Assembly: GCA_947489325.1 (NCBI GenBank)
Contig: CANLDA010000015.1
Coordinates: 22,138 to 86,137 of the forward strand
From: an uncultured Paracoccaceae bacterium
GTDB taxonomy: Bacteria; Pseudomonadota; Alphaproteobacteria; Rhodobacterales; Rhodobacteraceae
Direction of reading: 5' to 3'
DNA length: 64,000 bases
The notes under the pieces are model-generated. The model was given only the letters and a program-made list of their open reading frames with translations. It was not told where the DNA came from and did no database searches. The translations under genes were made by a program, and so were the position numbers. Of this stretch, positions 55,650 through 64,000 are shown piece after piece (positions within the stretch are counted from its first letter, which is position 1; each line of letters opens with the position of its first letter).

Positions 55650-56501
55650 TCAGTTCTCCAGAAGGTCGATATTGGTCAGAAGGTCAGGTGACATGTTTGC
55701 AGCGCCATCCCGATTGATGACCGCGTTTTCGGTCAGGGATGCAATAAGGTCTTCAACCACTTTATTTTGTACGTCGGCTTCGATTTCGGTGCGTACGTCA
55801 TCCAGCGCGGGTACTTCTTGCAAGCGGCTGTCGTTCAACTTGATTACATGCCAGCCAAATTGCGTCTGTGTGGGTTCAGAAACGGCGCCAACTTCCATCG
55901 CACGCACTGCTTCCTCAAAAGGGGCGACCATCATGCCGGGACCAAACCAGCCCAGTTCGCCGCCAGAAGGGCCAGAAGGGCCAGTGGATTTTTCTTTGGC
56001 CTGCGTTGCGAAATCCGCACCGTTCACAATGCTTTGGCGAATGGCTTCGGCCTCTTCCTGTGTGTCCACAAGGATGTGAGAGGCGTTATATTCGCGTTCG
56101 CCTTCGAAATTAGCATATTTCGCATCATAGGCTGCTTTGATCGCGGCATCGTTATTTGCGCCTGCCAACGCCTTTTCGATGGCTTCGGATGCCAGCAACG
56201 ACAGGCGCTGATTTTCCAATGCAATTTGGACGCTGACAGGCGGTTCGCCTTTTTGAGACTGGGCCAGGACCTGTTGTTGTACCAATTGATCAAGGATGCC
56301 CTGAAACAGCACATCATTAGGCAGGCTTGCATATTGCTGGGGCAGGGTGGCGCGTGTCAGGATCATCTGGCCAAGGGTGATGTTGTGCCCGTTAACGGTG
56401 GCAACCACGGTATCGTGGCTTGGGGCGTCTTCTGCAACGGCCGCGCCAGCCATCAAAAGTGCGGCTGTAATGCCACGCAGAAAAGTGAACTGAAAGGACA
56501 T
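55650..56501 (-). CDS. Periplasmic parvulin-type peptidyl-prolyl isomerase
   Basis: 283 residues. Signal peptide (about 1-23, cleavage after AVA), a SurA-like N-terminal helical part (about 30-125) and a parvulin domain (about 135-230) with ASHILVDTQEEA, GGELGWFGPGMMVAPFEEA and TQFGWHVIKL. Folds proline-containing envelope proteins. ATG 56501 has AAGGAAGA upstream; 15 codons further upstream are open but unsupported. Operon parvulin-argJ-mutT, divergent from secA. Confidence 0.92.
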   Translation of the reverse strand: MSFQFTFLRGITAALLMAGAAVAEDAPSHDTVVATVNGHNITLGQMILTRATLPQQYASLPNDVLFQGILDQLVQQQVLAQSQKGEPPVSVQIALENQRLSLLASEAIEKALAGANNDAAIKAAYDAKYANFEGEREYNASHILVDTQEEAEAIRQSIVNGADFATQAKEKSTGPSGPSGGELGWFGPGMMVAPFEEAVRAMEVGAVSEPTQTQFGWHVIKLNDSRLQEVPALDDVRTEIEADVQNKVVEDLIASLTENAVINRDGAANMSPDLLTNIDLLEN

Positions 56502-56673
56502 AGAATCTTCCTTGGTTATGACCGCGCTGTCTGGCGGCGTTGACACTTATATACAGGCCCCTTACATCGCTTTGAGGCCGAGACAGTTTGTTCCTGACCA
56601 TGTTTGTATGAGCGTGGCACGCGGTGGGCAAGCAGATGTCTCGCACGATTAGGTCAACGAAGGACTATTGCAC

Positions 56674-59361
56674 ATGCTGGGTTTTGGAAAACTTGCTAAA
56701 AAGGTGTTCGGAACGCCGAACGACCGCAAGGTAAAGGCCACCCGTCCTCTCGTTGAAAAAATCAACGCACTGGAGCCAGATTTTGAAACCCTGAGCGATA
56801 AACAGCTTATTGAGAAAACCCAAGAGCTGAGCAAACGCGCCACTGATGGTGAGAGTCTTGATGCGCTTTTGCCCGAAGCCTTTGCCAACTGTCGCGAGGC
56901 CGCCAAGCGTGCGCTTGGGCTGCGGGCCTTTGATACACAGCTGATGGGTGGGATTTTCCTGCATCAGGGCAATATCTCGGAAATGAAAACCGGCGAGGGT
57001 AAAACCCTTGTGGCGACCTTCCCGGCCTATTTGAATGCGCTGACCCATGAGGGGGTGCATGTTGTCACGGTGAACGATTATCTGGCGAAACGTGATGCCG
57101 AATGGATGAGCAACGTGTTTGCCGCATTGGGCATAACCACAGGTGTGATTTACCCCAATCAACCCGATAACGAAAAACGCGCGGCCTATGCCTGTGATGT
57201 GACCTATGCCACCAATAATGAGCTTGGGTTTGATTATCTGCGCGACAACATGAAATCCGAACTTAAGGACATGTATCAGCGCCCCCATAATTTTGCGATT
57301 GTGGATGAGGTGGATTCGATCTTGATCGACGAGGCGCGCACACCGTTGATTATTTCCGGCCCGGCGCAAGACCGTAGCGATCTTTATGTCGCGATCGATC
57401 AGGTGATCCCGGAATTGACTGATGAACATTATGTTCTGGACGAAAAAACCCGCAACGTGACCTTCACCGATGAGGGCAACGAATTTCTGGAAGAGCTTTT
57501 GCTTGCGCGCGGTTTGCTGCCCGAAGGTCACGGGCTGTATGATCCTGAAAGCACCACAGTTGTGCATCACGTGAACCAGGGTTTGCGTGCACATAAAATG
57601 TTCACACGGGACAAAGATTACATTGTGCGCGACAATGAGGTTGTCCTGATTGATGAATTCACTGGCCGCATGATGTCCGGGCGTCGTTTGTCTGACGGTC
57701 TGCATCAGGCGATTGAGGCCAAGGAAGGCTGCGACATTCGCCCGGAAAACGTGACCCTCGCATCCGTGACGTTCCAGAACTATTTCCGCCTGTATAACAA
57801 ACTGTCCGGCATGACCGGCACTGCCACCACCGAGGCGGAAGAATTTGGCGAAATTTACGGCCTTGGCGTTGTCGAAGTGCCGACAAACCGTCCGATTGCA
57901 CGTGTGGATGATGATGATGCAGTCTATCGTACCGCGCAGGAAAAATATGCCGCCATTGTGGAAACCATCAAAGAATCAAACGCCAAGGGACAACCCATCC
58001 TTGTGGGCACAACCTCGATTGAAAAATCTGAACTTCTGAGCCAGATGTTGACGGAGGCAGAGGTAACGCACAACGTCCTGAACGCACGTCAGCACGAGAA
58101 AGAAGCGCAGATCGTTGCCGATGCCGGTAAATTCGGTGCTGTCACCATTGCCACCAACATGGCGGGTCGCGGGACTGACATCAAACTGGGCGGCAATGTT
58201 GAATTCACGGTGATGGAGGCAATTGCGGCCAACCCAGAGGCCGATCATGCCGAATTGCGCACGCAAATCGAAGAGCAACACAAAGCAGACGAAGAAGCGG
58301 TCAAGGCCGCAGGAGGTCTGTTTGTTCTGGCGACAGAACGCCACGAAAGCCGGCGCATCGACAACCAGCTGCGCGGACGGTCCGGCCGTCAGGGGGATCC
58401 GGGACGCTCGTCCTTCTTCCTTTCGTTGGACGATGACCTGATGCGTATCTTTGGATCTGAACGTCTTGATAAGGTGCTCAGCACTCTTGGTATGAAAGAA
58501 GGCGAGGCGATTGTGCATCCGTGGGTCAACAAATCGCTGGAACGCGCGCAGGCCAAGGTCGAAGGTCGAAACTTTGACGTACGCAAGCAGTTGCTGAAAT
58601 TCGACGATGTCATGAACGATCAACGTAAAGTGATCTTTGGTCAACGTCGCGAAATCATGGAAGCCGAAGACCTGTCAGAAATCGCTCAGGACATGCGCCA
58701 CGAGGTGATTGACGATCTGATTGCACAGCACATGCCTCCCAAGGCTTATGCTGATCAGTGGGATGTCGAAGGGCTCTATGCTGCGATTCTTGAAAAGCTG
58801 AGCATGGATGTGCCTGTAATCGAGTGGGCGAAAGAAGAGGGCGTGGATGACGACAGCATCCGCGAACGCCTTGAAGATGCCAGTGATGACATGATGGCAC
58901 AGAAGGCCGCACAATTTGGCCCCGAAACCATGCGTCAGATTGAAAAGCAAATCTTGCTGCAATCCATCGACGGTAAATGGCGAGAACATTTGCTGACATT
59001 GGAACACCTGCGCAGCGTTGTCGGATTCCGTGGATATGCCCAACGCGATCCGTTGAACGAATATAAAAACGAAAGCTTCCAGCTGTTTGAATCGATGCTC
59101 GATAGTCTACGCGAGGACGTCACCAAAAGCCTTTCCAAGATTCGACCAATGTCCGAAGAAGAACAGCGCGAGATGATGGAACAAATGGTGGCACAGCAAA
59201 AAGCGATGCAAGCCCCCGCTGAGACAGAAGGCAAGGCAGAACCGTTAAACCCTGATTTTGACGAGGAAAACCCTGATACGTGGGGTAATCCGGGGCGCAA
59301 TGATGCCTGCCCATGTGGGTCTGGAAACAAGTTCAAACATTGTCATGGGCGCCTATCCTAA
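56674..59361 (+). CDS. secA: Preprotein translocase motor SecA
   Basis: ATPase that drives proteins through SecYEG. 895 residues. Walker [10 protein letters not shown] near 100, [19 protein letters not shown] near 215 (in parts), [10 protein letters not shown] and [10 protein letters not shown] are present, and the C-terminal zinc motif [14 protein letters not shown] is intact, giving SecB and ribosome contact. ATG 56674 is standard ([13 protein letters not shown]) with AAGGA ten bases upstream; TTG 56668 is closer to it. Confidence 0.97.
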   Translation: MLGFGKLAKKVFGTPNDRKVKATRPLVEKINALEPDFETLSDKQLIEKTQELSKRATDGESLDALLPEAFANCREAAKRALGLRAFDTQLMGGIFLHQGNISEMKTGEGKTLVATFPAYLNALTHEGVHVVTVNDYLAKRDAEWMSNVFAALGITTGVIYPNQPDNEKRAAYACDVTYATNNELGFDYLRDNMKSELKDMYQRPHNFAIVDEVDSILIDEARTPLIISGPAQDRSDLYVAIDQVIPELTDEHYVLDEKTRNVTFTDEGNEFLEELLLARGLLPEGHGLYDPESTTVVHHVNQGLRAHKMFTRDKDYIVRDNEVVLIDEFTGRMMSGRRLSDGLHQAIEAKEGCDIRPENVTLASVTFQNYFRLYNKLSGMTGTATTEAEEFGEIYGLGVVEVPTNRPIARVDDDDAVYRTAQEKYAAIVETIKESNAKGQPILVGTTSIEKSELLSQMLTEAEVTHNVLNARQHEKEAQIVADAGKFGAVTIATNMAGRGTDIKLGGNVEFTVMEAIAANPEADHAELRTQIEEQHKADEEAVKAAGGLFVLATERHESRRIDNQLRGRSGRQGDPGRSSFFLSLDDDLMRIFGSERLDKVLSTLGMKEGEAIVHPWVNKSLERAQAKVEGRNFDVRKQLLKFDDVMNDQRKVIFGQRREIMEAEDLSEIAQDMRHEVIDDLIAQHMPPKAYADQWDVEGLYAAILEKLSMDVPVIEWAKEEGVDDDSIRERLEDASDDMMAQKAAQFGPETMRQIEKQILLQSIDGKWREHLLTLEHLRSVVGFRGYAQRDPLNEYKNESFQLFESMLDSLREDVTKSLSKIRPMSEEEQREMMEQMVAQQKAMQAPAETEGKAEPLNPDFDEENPDTWGNPGRNDACPCGSGNKFKHCHGRLS

Positions 59362-59384
59362 GAAACTCATGACATAATCAATTC

Positions 59385-59413
59385 AAAAGGGTGCCATTTC
59401 GGCGCCCTTTTTT
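59385..59413 (+). terminator. Terminator after secA
   Basis: AAAAGGGTGCC ATTTC GGCGCCCTTTT with further T: an 11-bp stem with one T-G pair. Confidence 0.85.
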
Positions 59414-59462
59414 GTTTTTAGAAACATTTGCGTGGGAAGGTGTGAGTTCAGGAGTATTTTTT

Positions 59463-60464
59463 ATGAAGTTTAAGGATAGCACGCGCAGATACTTGCTCGC
59501 GGTGACGACATTTTCGTCGGCTATGTCGATTGCATTTGTAATGCAAGAATCCGAGGCACGCCCTGCGCCTTTGGATACCAGACAGGCGTATTTAACAGAA
59601 TCTACATTGCAATCGGGTTCTGCTTTGGAATTGACCAACATCGTCGAAACAGCAGCCTTGCCGCAAATTCCGGGTGAAATGGCGCTTCCGCCAAATCTGG
59701 ATGCCGCGCCACTTCGTTTGGCTGCTGCCGAGGATTTTACAGCCATTCCGGTGCCCGCCGAAACCGAAGCGCCAAGCCTTGGTTGCGATATCAATTTTCA
59801 AACCGAGGTTCAGGCCGCAGCATTGGTGCGCTTGGCTTTGGTCACGGACTGCTTGCCCAATGAACGTGTGACACTGCACCACAATGGTATGATGTTCACC
59901 GCCGCGACAAATTCTGACGGTGTGTTGAACATCGTGGTGCCGGCACTGTCAGAGAATTCCGTGTTTCTTGCGGCCTTTGCCAATGGGCAAACTGTCGTGG
60001 CTCAGACCGAGGTGCCAACACTGCGGTTTTATGATCGCGTGGTTCTGCAATGGAGGGGTGCGTCAGGGCTTGAACTGCATGCTTTGGAATTTGGCGCAAA
60101 TTATGGGGATGCTGGTCACGTCTGGCGTGAAAATCCACGTGAACTTGCATCTATTGCTTCGGGTGAAGGTGGGTTTTTGACCACTGTTGGGGATGAAAAC
60201 GTGCCGGATGCCCTGCGCGCGGATGTCTACACATTCCCGTCAGGTGCGGCTACTCGCGACGGGATTGTCGTACTAAGTGTGGAGTCACCAGTCACCGAAA
60301 CGAATTGCAATCAAGAGATTTCCGCCCAAACCATTGAGATTCACAATGGAAATGCACCCCGCGTGCAGGACTTACTCTTGGCAATTCCCGATTGTGACGG
60401 CACAGGTGACTTTCTGGTGTTGAAAAACTTGCTCGAAGACCTGACAATCGCCACCAACGAATAA
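59463..60464 (+). CDS. Exported protein of unknown function with four cysteines
   Basis: 333 residues. A hydrophobic segment (about 9-27) near the N-terminus serves as signal or anchor. The body has two Cys pairs, Cys108 and Cys130, Cys282 and Cys311, likely disulfides in the periplasm. The region 128-180 (ERVTLHHNGMMFTAATNSDGVLNIVVP, in parts) reads like a carboxypeptidase-regulatory or Ig-like beta domain. I do not recognise a named family. AGGAG eight bases before ATG 59463. It is 21 bases upstream of the PstS-OmpA gene and probably co-transcribed with it. Confidence 0.75.
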   Translation: MKFKDSTRRYLLAVTTFSSAMSIAFVMQESEARPAPLDTRQAYLTESTLQSGSALELTNIVETAALPQIPGEMALPPNLDAAPLRLAAAEDFTAIPVPAETEAPSLGCDINFQTEVQAAALVRLALVTDCLPNERVTLHHNGMMFTAATNSDGVLNIVVPALSENSVFLAAFANGQTVVAQTEVPTLRFYDRVVLQWRGASGLELHALEFGANYGDAGHVWRENPRELASIASGEGGFLTTVGDENVPDALRADVYTFPSGAATRDGIVVLSVESPVTETNCNQEISAQTIEIHNGNAPRVQDLLLAIPDCDGTGDFLVLKNLLEDLTIATNE

Positions 60465-60485
60465 GCGAACCTCAGGTAGAGTTTT

Positions 60486-62045
60486 ATGCAAACATGTCGT
60501 GCGGCGGTATGCGCCGCACTTTTCCTTTTGAGCGGTGTGAATGCGGCGTTGGCGGATGACGTCACCCTTACCTCGCACGATGGCGCAGTAGAGATCAGCG
60601 GAACTCTTTTGGGGTTTGACGGTGAATTTTACCGTGTCGAAACGATCTATGGTGAACTGACGGTCGATGGCACTGGTGTGCAGTGCGAAGGTCCTGCTTG
60701 TCCCAGCCTGACAGATTATGTAGCAGAGATCGCGATCTCCGGCTCGCAAACCATGGCAGAGGTCCTGATGCCGGCGCTGATCGAAGGGTTTGCCTTGCGC
60801 AATGGGTATCAAACCACGCGTCTCAGCGACAGCAAACAGCAGTTTTCTTATCACATCACTGATCCCGCCGCAGATCGTCTGTTGGGCAAATTTCACTTTG
60901 ATGCCAGCAGTGCAGACGAGGGATTCGCAGACTTGCTCGCGAATGAGGCTGATGTGGCAATGTCGTTGCGCGAAGTGCGCCTTGATGAGGCCGCACGTGG
61001 GCGTGATGCAGGGCTTGGCGATCTTAGGGATGGTAAGCGCGGCAAGGTCATATCACTTGATGCGCTGGTGCCCGTTGTGGCGCCTGGAAACCCTGTGACG
61101 GCGATTTCTCCTGCCAATCTGGCACGTGTGTTTTCCGGGAAAATCACCAATTGGATTGACTTGGGCGGGCCGGATGCGCCGATTGGTCTGTATGTGCCTT
61201 CTGCGAAATCGGGCTTGTCACAGGCGATCGAAGATCAATTATTGACCCCGGTAGGACTTTCTTTTGCCCCAACCGTCACGCGATTTGATCGCAATGATGC
61301 GTTGGCTGATGCGATTGTGCGTGATCCGTTTTCCATCGGTATCGTCAGCTACGCTGAGGTTGGCAACGCCAGCAAACTGACCCTGACAGGCCCTTGTGGG
61401 TTTTCGCTGGATGTCAGCCGAAGGGCAGTTAAAACAGAGGATTACCCCCTGACGGCGCCGATGTTTCTTTATACCCCAGCGCGCCGTTTGCCCAAATTGG
61501 CGCGTAATTTCCTGACCTATATCCGCAGCCCCGCCGCCCAAATCGTGATTCGGCGGGCTGGATTTGTTGACCAAACACCCGAAGAGATTCCCACCGCCTT
61601 GCAGGGCAACCGCCTTGCCAATGCTGTCGGCGCCGCAGGAAAAGAGGTGTCTTTGACAGAGTTGCAAGACATGGTGGACACGCTGTCTTCTCACCGTCGA
61701 CTGACCACCTCATTTCGGTTCCGTGCAGGATCTGCGCATCTTGATGCGCAATCTCAGTCAAACGTGTTGTTGTTGGCCCGTATGTTAGAGGCAGGCGCCT
61801 TTGACGCGCGCAAGGTGATGTTTGTGGGCTTTAGTGATGGGGACGGCCCAGCAGCAGCCAACCGCGCTATCGGTCAGAAGCGCGCCGAAAGCGTGCGCAA
61901 GGCGGTTGTGGCAGCCGCTGAAACCGCTAATCTCGACCGTCTCGATATCTCTGCCGTGTCCTATGGCGAAGCCATGCCAATGGCCTGTGACAACAGTGCT
62001 TGGGGGCGTGGGGTTAATCGACGGGTCGAAGTCTGGGTGCGCTAA
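60486..62045 (+). CDS. PstS-like phosphate-binding domain fused to OmpA peptidoglycan-binding domain
   Basis: 519 residues. Signal peptide (cleavage after ALA, residue 23), a short beta module (about 24-75, VEISGTLLGFDGEFYRV), a PstS-type periplasmic binding domain (about 80-370; ISGSQTMAEVLMPALIEGF, RVFSGKITNWIDLGG) and a C-terminal OmpA domain (about 400-519; FRFRAGSAHLDAQSQ, ending GVNRRVEVWVR). It would hold a ligand-binding domain on the cell wall. No pst transporter is nearby, so it is more likely a sensor or scaffold than an importer part (inference). Confidence 0.85.
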   Translation: MQTCRAAVCAALFLLSGVNAALADDVTLTSHDGAVEISGTLLGFDGEFYRVETIYGELTVDGTGVQCEGPACPSLTDYVAEIAISGSQTMAEVLMPALIEGFALRNGYQTTRLSDSKQQFSYHITDPAADRLLGKFHFDASSADEGFADLLANEADVAMSLREVRLDEAARGRDAGLGDLRDGKRGKVISLDALVPVVAPGNPVTAISPANLARVFSGKITNWIDLGGPDAPIGLYVPSAKSGLSQAIEDQLLTPVGLSFAPTVTRFDRNDALADAIVRDPFSIGIVSYAEVGNASKLTLTGPCGFSLDVSRRAVKTEDYPLTAPMFLYTPARRLPKLARNFLTYIRSPAAQIVIRRAGFVDQTPEEIPTALQGNRLANAVGAAGKEVSLTELQDMVDTLSSHRRLTTSFRFRAGSAHLDAQSQSNVLLLARMLEAGAFDARKVMFVGFSDGDGPAAANRAIGQKRAESVRKAVVAAAETANLDRLDISAVSYGEAMPMACDNSAWGRGVNRRVEVWVR

Positions 62046-62800
62046 AGATATCCTTCGCTACGAAAACTTAACTCGCGCGAGCGTCCAATAATTAAATGGT
62101 CATGCAATGTAATTCCAAGCGTCTGTGTAGCCTGTTGAATCTGTTCCGTCATCACGATGTCAGAGTCTGACGGAGAGGGATCACCTGACGGATGATTGTG
62201 CACTAATATCAAGGCGCTGGCGTTCAATTCAAGCGCGCGCTTGGCCACCTCTCGTGGATAGACAGGCACATGATTGACGGTCCCACGTGCCTGTTCTTCA
62301 TCTGCGATCAATGTGTTCTTGGTGTCCAAAAACAGAACTCTGAATTGCTCAATATCGCGATGCGCCATGGTGGTGTGGCAATAATCCAACAAGGTATCCC
62401 AGCTGCTTAATACATGGCGCTGAATCACCCGTGCACGGGCCAATCGGTGGGCAGCAGCTTCTACCAACTTCAACTCACAAATCACGGCCTCCCCAACACC
62501 TTTCACCTCTTTCAATCGCGGCAACGAGGCGGACATCACTTCGTTAAACCCGCCAAATTTGACCAGCAGTCGATGCACAAGCGGTTTGACATCCTGCCTT
62601 GGGATGGCGCGAAACAACACCAACTCCAACATCTCATAATCGGGCAAGGCATCAGCGCCGCCCTGAACAAATCGCTCTCGTAACCGCTTGCGATGATCCT
62701 TGATGTAAGAGGGTAACTGCCCAGACGGCAAAGGCGCGATGGGCGCCTCATCCGTTGTGAACAAAGATAAAGATTCCGAAAACTGATCCTCTTTCTCCAT
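62042..62800 (-). CDS. radC: RadC-family JAB1/MPN-domain protein
   Basis: 252 residues. A helix-hairpin-helix part (about 70-110, LKEVKGVGEAVICELKLVE) leads a JAMM metalloprotease-like domain with HNHPSGDPSPSDSD near 200, all metal ligands present. Despite the name, a repair role is not established. Converges with the PstS-OmpA gene with a four-base overlap. Upstream of its start is a cut dispersed repeat and then prophage genes. Confidence 0.92.
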   Translation of the reverse strand: MEKEDQFSESLSLFTTDEAPIAPLPSGQLPSYIKDHRKRLRERFVQGGADALPDYEMLELVLFRAIPRQDVKPLVHRLLVKFGGFNEVMSASLPRLKEVKGVGEAVICELKLVEAAAHRLARARVIQRHVLSSWDTLLDYCHTTMAHRDIEQFRVLFLDTKNTLIADEEQARGTVNHVPVYPREVAKRALELNASALILVHNHPSGDPSPSDSDIVMTEQIQQATQTLGITLHDHLIIGRSRELSFRSEGYL

Positions 62801-62846
62801 GTCTCAAATGCTGCATGAACATGGTTATAGAATGATTAACGCGCCA

Positions 62847-62871
62847 CTTCTTCTTGGTGGAAATATCCCGG
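62847..62871 (-). repeat. Dispersed composite repeat, copy 6, truncated at prophage edge
   Basis: CTTCTTCTTGGTGGAAATATCCCGGGGG split as CTTCTTCTTGG and AAATATCCCGGGGG: the core is perfect, but the hairpin modules that should follow on the right are absent and phage-like sequence starts at once. Confidence 0.8.
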
Positions 62872-63168
62872 GGGTTTGATCCTCTTGATGAGCTTCCAAT
62901 GGTGCCCGGTTTTGCAACATTGCAAGAAAAGCCAGATGCGGGTGAGGACGAAGTTGCCGTTTGGAGCGGGGATGCATGGGAATTGCGACCTGATTTTCGA
63001 GGGCATGAATATTGGCTTGATGATGGGTCACATCATGCAATCACTCTGATTGGTGTGGAATTGCCTGAGGGTGCCCTTGATCAAAAGCCACCCATTGCAC
63101 GGGATGTTCAACATGCCGCAGCCTTGGCGCGTGTGAACCAAGAGCATGCACGTTATCTGGGCTGCTGA
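62854..63168 (+). pseudogene. Prophage tail fibre assembly-like protein, probably 5'-truncated
   Basis: The open frame of 104 residues begins with a TTG inside the dispersed repeat (VEISRG is repeat-encoded) and has no ribosome binding site. From FDPLDELPMVPGF on it resembles tail fibre assembly (gpG-type) proteins: EVAVWSGDAWELRPDFRGHE and GVELPEGALDQKPPIARD. The natural N-terminus seems missing. In P2-type order this gene precedes the sheath gene, as here. Could be expressed only by read-through. Confidence 0.6.
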
Positions 63169-63182
63169 CAGGCGGGGCCACA

Positions 63183-63536
63183 GTGGCCGAGCGCGACACA
63201 TGGAAAGCCAAAGAAGAAGCCGCGCGCGCTTATCTCGCAGGCACAGCCAGCGACGGGCAAGCAGCAATGCTCGCCGCCGAAGCGCATGGGGCTGGCGTCG
63301 TCGAGACCGATCTAGCCGCCGCCATCATTGCCAAAGCCGATGCCTTTCTTGAGCTGGCCGGCATTGCTGCTGGCCTGCGCGCAAAAGCGCGGGTCGCGAT
63401 CAATCTAGCAACCTCTGAGGAGGTGCCTCTGGCTGAGGTGAAAACCCAAATTGAGACGGTATTTGCCGCTCTCACTCAAGAGGTTGAGGTGGCTGTAGCA
63501 CAATTCCAAAACACAAACACTCAAGAGGAGGCCTAA
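63183..63536 (+). CDS. Prophage small tail-region protein, function unknown
   Basis: 117 residues, rich in Ala, Glu and Lys and largely helical (AERDTWKAKEEAARAYLAGT; AAIIAKADAFLELAGIAAGL). GTG start with no clear ribosome binding site. It lies between the tail fibre assembly-like gene and the tail sheath gene with three bases before the latter. It may be a tail fibre chaperone part; I do not recognise the family with certainty. Confidence 0.6.
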   Translation: MAERDTWKAKEEAARAYLAGTASDGQAAMLAAEAHGAGVVETDLAAAIIAKADAFLELAGIAAGLRAKARVAINLATSEEVPLAEVKTQIETVFAALTQEVEVAVAQFQNTNTQEEA

Positions 63537-63539
63537 GCT

Positions 63540-64000
63540 ATGCCTAAGGGATATTTCCACGGTGTAAAACACACCTTTATTGACGACGACACCCGCGCGG
63601 TCACAACGCAATCTGACGAAAGCATCTTTCTGACGTGCGAGGCTCCAAATGCTGATGTTGATGCCTTCCCGATTGGCGAAACCACATTAATTTCAGGCGC
63701 AAACGATATTGATATGATCGCAGCACTTGGTGTGGGCAGTGATGCGCCGCAATTCATCAATGGCATCTTTGATCTGGTGAATGCGCGCGTCTTTCTGCAT
63801 CGCCTGCCCATTGGCGCGGATGAGAATGAGACCATTTCAAACACCATCGGCGGCATTGATGTGGATACGCAAAAGCGTCACGGCTTACAGGCCGCATATG
63901 ATGTGAAGCAGAAGTTTGGTGTTGATCCGTCGATCATTATTGCGCCGGGTGTCTCTCAACACCAAGCGGCGGCAACTGAAATTGCCACAATTGCCAACAA
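63540..64000 (+). CDS. Contractile phage tail sheath protein (P2 gpFI-like), 3' end beyond window
   Basis: 153 codons are visible without a stop. MPKGYFHGVKHTFIDDDTR and the pattern VTTQSDESIFLTCEAPNADVD, FPIGETTLIS match the N-terminus of P2 gpFI (YHHGVQVLEINEGTRVISTVS-like spacing). GAGGAGG lies eight bases before ATG 63540, a strong site. Sheath genes mark contractile (myovirus-type) tails or tail-derived particles. The rest of the prophage should continue to the right. Confidence 0.88.
   Translation, partial: MPKGYFHGVKHTFIDDDTRAVTTQSDESIFLTCEAPNADVDAFPIGETTLISGANDIDMIAALGVGSDAPQFINGIFDLVNARVFLHRLPIGADENETISNTIGGIDVDTQKRHGLQAAYDVKQKFGVDPSIIIAPGVSQHQAAATEIATIAN

Noticed and set aside
57563..57578. 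Third parS-like site TGCATCACGTGAACCA inside secA
   Set aside because: Three mismatches to the consensus and far from parAB; expected by chance in 64 kb.
1..64000. CRISPR arrays, rRNA and tRNA genes, insertion sequences
   Set aside because: No regularly spaced direct repeats, no rRNA-like blocks, no TTCRANNC arm with cloverleaf in the intergenic regions, and no transposase-like protein were seen.

Overview
The window is a stretch of chromosome from an alphaproteobacterium, most likely a marine Rhodobacterales (Roseobacter-group) species. The evidence is the gene order hemJ-rho-mnmE-mnmG-rsmG-parA-parB, the split rph-rdgB-hemW and hrcA-grpE units, two TGTTTCACGTGAAACA parS sites at the starts of mnmG and rsmG, and protein sequences typical of that group. 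The left edge looks like the flank of the chromosomal replication origin: a perfect DnaA box and AT-rich sequence precede hemJ. No rRNA, tRNA or CRISPR array was seen.

Layout. 1-7.6 kb: origin flank, then a plus-strand run for haem oxidation (hemJ), transcription termination (rho), tRNA and rRNA modification (mnmE, mnmG, rsmG) and chromosome segregation (parA, parB), closed by a bidirectional terminator. 7.6-10.4 kb: minus-strand operon rph-rdgB-hemW-DUF454. 10.5-13.3 kb: hrcA-grpE and a TPM-domain membrane protein. 13.3-24.4 kb: mutS, malic enzyme, a ribokinase-like kinase, exported msrA, a sulfotransferase-like protein, argG, an unrecognised membrane protein and threonine dehydratase. 24.4-29.4 kb: an Hpt protein divergent from a REC-PP2C regulator, two Nudix hydrolases, hslO and a CCA-adding-type enzyme. 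29.6-34 kb: an ABC exporter, an RNA m5U methyltransferase and hemH. 34-36.7 kb: two tandem paralogous 61-residue membrane proteins, then an envelope group of two L,D-transpeptidases and a CAP-domain lipoprotein. 36.8-42.3 kb: an NDUFAF5-like protein, comF, grxC, a nitrilase-family amidase, a MarR regulator, ubiG and pip. 42.5-48 kb: a four-gene peptide-type ABC importer with a fused double ATPase and its Tat-exported binding protein last. 48.2-53.8 kb: the rimP-nusA-ylxR-infB operon behind an attenuator-like leader. 53.8-62.8 kb: a 40-codon gene not covered by standard length cut-offs, mutT-argJ-parvulin, secA, a four-cysteine exported protein, a PstS-OmpA fusion and radC. 62.8-64 kb: the start of a P2-like prophage tail module (tail fibre assembly, a second small tail gene, tail sheath running off the end).

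The most informative non-gene structure is a dispersed composite repeat present at least six times. In five copies it sits directly behind the stop codon of a gene and always points the same way relative to that gene, as a 3'-UTR element would. The sixth copy is cut where the prophage tail genes begin, so it marks a junction. Other observations of interest are the two small membrane-protein paralogs, each with its own terminator, the leader of the rimP-nusA operon, and a ribosome binding site lying inside the grpE terminator.
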